Positions 62,352-64,000 of a stretch of DNA of 64,000 nt are shown in pieces. Source of the stretch: Thermococcus siculi. GTDB lineage: Archaea > Methanobacteriota_B > Thermococci > Thermococcales > Thermococcaceae. How positions within the stretch are numbered: the stretch's first letter is position 1; each line of letters starts with the position of its first letter. Made by a program: the position numbers and the translations under genes. Below the pieces are notes generated by a model. That model did no database searches. It had not been told where the DNA came from and was given only the letters and a program-made list of their open reading frames with translations. The DNA lies in assembly GCF_002214505.1 (NCBI RefSeq), contig NZ_CP015103.1, forward strand, positions 558,001 to 622,000. The letters are read 5' to 3'.

Positions 62352-63715
62352 TTCTTTTCTTTCTTTACTGCCTCAACTGCTTTGCTGACGACTCCGTAGG
62401 CGAACTCGAACAGTTCGTCGCGCCTCTTCTCGCTCGGCGCCTCAACCACCACCCTTATCTTCGGCTCGGTTCCGCTGGGCCTCACCAGGACCCACGAGCC
62501 GTCGGTGAGGTTGAACCTCACCCCGGAGATTGTGAGAAGCTCCTTGGTCTCGTTCTCAAACCTCTCGCCCAGTATTTCTTTAACGCGTCCCATAACTTCG
62601 CCCTTCAGCCTGTCCGGACAGGGGACGTTCTTCTTGGTCAGGTAGAAGTCCGGTATGTTCTCCCTGACTATCTCCGAGAGTGGTTTGCCCTCCTCGTCTA
62701 TCATCTTTATTAGGAGTCCCATGGTGACGAAGCTGTCTATCCACGACCCGAACTTTGGATGGACGAGCTTCCAGGGTTCGGCCGCGAAAATGGCCTTATA
62801 GCGCTTTATCCCGTCGTGGGGCTGTCCAAGCGGAATCCTGACCACTCTCCCACCGGCCTTCTCGACCACGTAGTCTATCCTCGAGCCAGTGTCTATGGAG
62901 ACGACCACCGTTCCGCCGCCGTGTTCCTCTACATAGAGCTTGGCGAAGAGCGCTATTAGGGTATCCTCATTGAGGTAGTTGCCCCTCTCGTCGAAGACCG
63001 CTATCCTGTCGGCATCGCCATCCTGTGCTATGGCCAGATCAACGCCCAGCTCCTCCACCAGCTTTCCGAGGTAGGCTATGTTCTCGTACCTCGGCTCGGG
63101 CTTCCTCCCGGGGAAGTGGCCGTCCACGTGGGCGTTGATGCTGAAAACCTTCACTCCCATCTCCCTTAGGAGGTAGGGTGCGAGAACGCTCCCGGCACCG
63201 TTGGCTCCATCGTAGAGGACTTTGAGGTTCGTCTCATGGTCAACGAAGTCGAGAACCGCACCGATGTAATCCCTGATGACGTTGAGGTGCTTGACGGTCT
63301 TTATCTCGTCCCATCTGGCTTTTCTGAAGTTTCCCGAGAAGTAAAGCTCCTCAAGTTCCCTCTCCTGCTCCACGTAGAACTCCGTTCCGTCTCCGTTGAA
63401 GACCTTTATCCCGTTGTCCGTAGGCGGGTTGTGGGAGGCGGTTATCATCACTCCCCCGTCGGCGTGCTCCCTGGTCGCCCAGGCCAGCGCTGGAGTTGGA
63501 ATTAAACCGAGGTCGAGAACCTCTTTTCCTGCACTCAGAAGGCCGGAAATAATGGCGCTCTGGAGCATGACGCTGGAGGTTCTTCCGTCCCTCGCGACCG
63601 CTATCGTATCACCGTCAACGTAGCTCCCGACCGCCATCCCCATTCTCATGGCCAGTTCCGGCGTTACCTTCTCCCACAGCGTTCCGCGTATTCCCGCCGT
63701 TCCGAAGAGCCTCAT
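62348..63715 (-). CDS. Phosphohexomutase (phosphoglucosamine/phosphomannomutase type)
   Basis: This 455-residue alpha-D-phosphohexomutase starts RLFGTAGIRGT. It has the phosphoserine loop ITASHNPP (about 91-98), the Mg2+ loop DGDADRIAV (about 236-244) and the phosphate-binding RPSGTEPKIRV near the C-terminus. The substrate could be glucosamine-, mannose- or glucose-phosphate; archaeal members often act as GlmM in UDP-GlcNAc synthesis or as PMM/PGM in sugar nucleotide synthesis. It lies 30 bp downstream of the UPF0146 gene. Confidence 0.94.
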   Translation of the reverse strand: MRLFGTAGIRGTLWEKVTPELAMRMGMAVGSYVDGDTIAVARDGRTSSVMLQSAIISGLLSAGKEVLDLGLIPTPALAWATREHADGGVMITASHNPPTDNGIKVFNGDGTEFYVEQERELEELYFSGNFRKARWDEIKTVKHLNVIRDYIGAVLDFVDHETNLKVLYDGANGAGSVLAPYLLREMGVKVFSINAHVDGHFPGRKPEPRYENIAYLGKLVEELGVDLAIAQDGDADRIAVFDERGNYLNEDTLIALFAKLYVEEHGGGTVVVSIDTGSRIDYVVEKAGGRVVRIPLGQPHDGIKRYKAIFAAEPWKLVHPKFGSWIDSFVTMGLLIKMIDEEGKPLSEIVRENIPDFYLTKKNVPCPDRLKGEVMGRVKEILGERFENETKELLTISGVRFNLTDGSWVLVRPSGTEPKIRVVVEAPSEKRRDELFEFAYGVVSKAVEAVKKEKN

Positions 63716-63745
63716 TCACACCACCGTATCTAATTCAGCGCCCTC

Positions 63746-64000
63746 TTAAATATCTTTGGCGTAGATGGCTAGCCCTCTGAAGTTGACGAGCCTCATGCCC
63801 CTGGGCATCGCGTCCCCAGTCAGGGGGAGGATGTAGACTGGAACACTGAGCTTCCTTCCAAGTTCCAGAATGGGTTTCACTATCTCCGGACTCGGCCTGA
63901 CGGAGTAGAGGGCCTTAACCCCGCGGTAGAGTTCGAGGTTTGGAGCAAAGAGGTCGTCCCGAACGGCGTTGATGCCCAGCTCCCTCGCCCTCTCAACTGA
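63746..64000 (-). CDS. UPF0146-like protein (5' end outside window)
   Basis: The last 84 codons before a TAA stop (63746-63748, reverse strand) are open to the window edge; the start lies beyond 64000. The visible part includes a strand-helix VERARELGINAVRDDLF, YSVRPSPEIVKPILEL and the ending PLTGDAMPRGMRLVNFRGLAIYAKD, which I match to the small Rossmann-like UPF0146 family. Function unknown. It runs in the same direction as the phosphohexomutase gene, 30 bp away. Confidence 0.75.
   Translation of the reverse strand, partial: SVERARELGINAVRDDLFAPNLELYRGVKALYSVRPSPEIVKPILELGRKLSVPVYILPLTGDAMPRGMRLVNFRGLAIYAKDI

Overview
This window looks like chromosomal DNA from a hyperthermophilic euryarchaeon of the order Thermococcales, most likely the genus Thermococcus. 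The evidence is: archaeal gene content (PriS/PriL primase, A/V-type ATP synthase, SecDF in archaeal order, archaeal-length AlaS, Elp3, NIP7 homologue, UPF0216, UPF0146); GC-rich, densely packed genes with many 1-20 bp overlaps; archaeal promoters (TATA-like boxes about 25 bp before leaderless or short-leader starts); GGTG/GGAGG ribosome sites; an archaeal RNase P RNA; and a C/D-box guide RNA. I see no tRNA, rRNA, insertion sequence, CRISPR array or prophage. The species is not assigned.

Layout. 1-6.2 kb: a truncated lipoprotein gene, a C/D-box sRNA in the leader of a small coiled-coil gene, a divergent NSS-type transporter, alaS, a small nuclease-fold-like protein and a Nif3-like protein. 6.2-14 kb: elp3, two tandem pairs of small paralogous membrane proteins, a DUF308 membrane protein, a Cys-cluster protein, the NIP7 homologue, a KaiC-like ATPase with its HTH partner, and speD. 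14-17.5 kb: a secF-secD-trkA operon with overlapping stops and starts. 17.6-26.3 kb: the complete ATP synthase operon atpHIKECFABD. 26.3-32.1 kb: alaX (editing of mischarged tRNA-Ala), then on the minus strand a PP-loop enzyme, a membrane protein, a radical SAM enzyme, and pyrC-pyrK. 32.4-39.6 kb: a five-gene oligopeptide/oligosaccharide-type ABC uptake system whose binding-protein gene has its own promoter and pyrimidine-rich terminator. 39.6-46 kb: a membrane protein, nadE, a DMT transporter, convergent glnA, UPF0216, two envelope proteins and rnpB. 46-49.2 kb: the priL-priS-DMT transporter operon. 49.4-55.6 kb: a second KaiC-like protein, an OB-fold-rich secreted protein coupled to a TctA-like transporter, an RlmI-type methyltransferase, and an AAA ATPase under a striking palindromic operator. 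55.6-61.2 kb (minus strand): a METTL16/RlmF-like methyltransferase, a serpin lipoprotein, and an apparent peptide-use cluster (OPT transporter, stand-alone PqqD-like protein, M20 dipeptidase). 61.5-64 kb: an MBL-fold hydrolase, a phosphohexomutase and a truncated UPF0146 gene.

How the genes fit together. Much of the window serves a peptide-fermenting, membrane-energised life: two peptide uptake routes (ABC and OPT), an intracellular dipeptidase, a surface serpin, ammonia and amino-acid metabolism (glnA, nadE), ATP synthase and ion/amino-acid symport. The other main theme is RNA and translation: alaS and alaX cooperate against mischarged tRNA-Ala, Elp3 modifies wobble uridines, NIP7 and RlmI-type proteins act on rRNA, and RNase P and the C/D guide RNA act on tRNA or rRNA.

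The least explained parts are the guide RNA with its tRNA-Trp-like target, the palindrome-controlled ATPase, the OPT-PqqD-M20 cluster, the OB-fold/TctA pair and several well-formed dyads at promoters. All family assignments come from reading the sequence; no database search was run.
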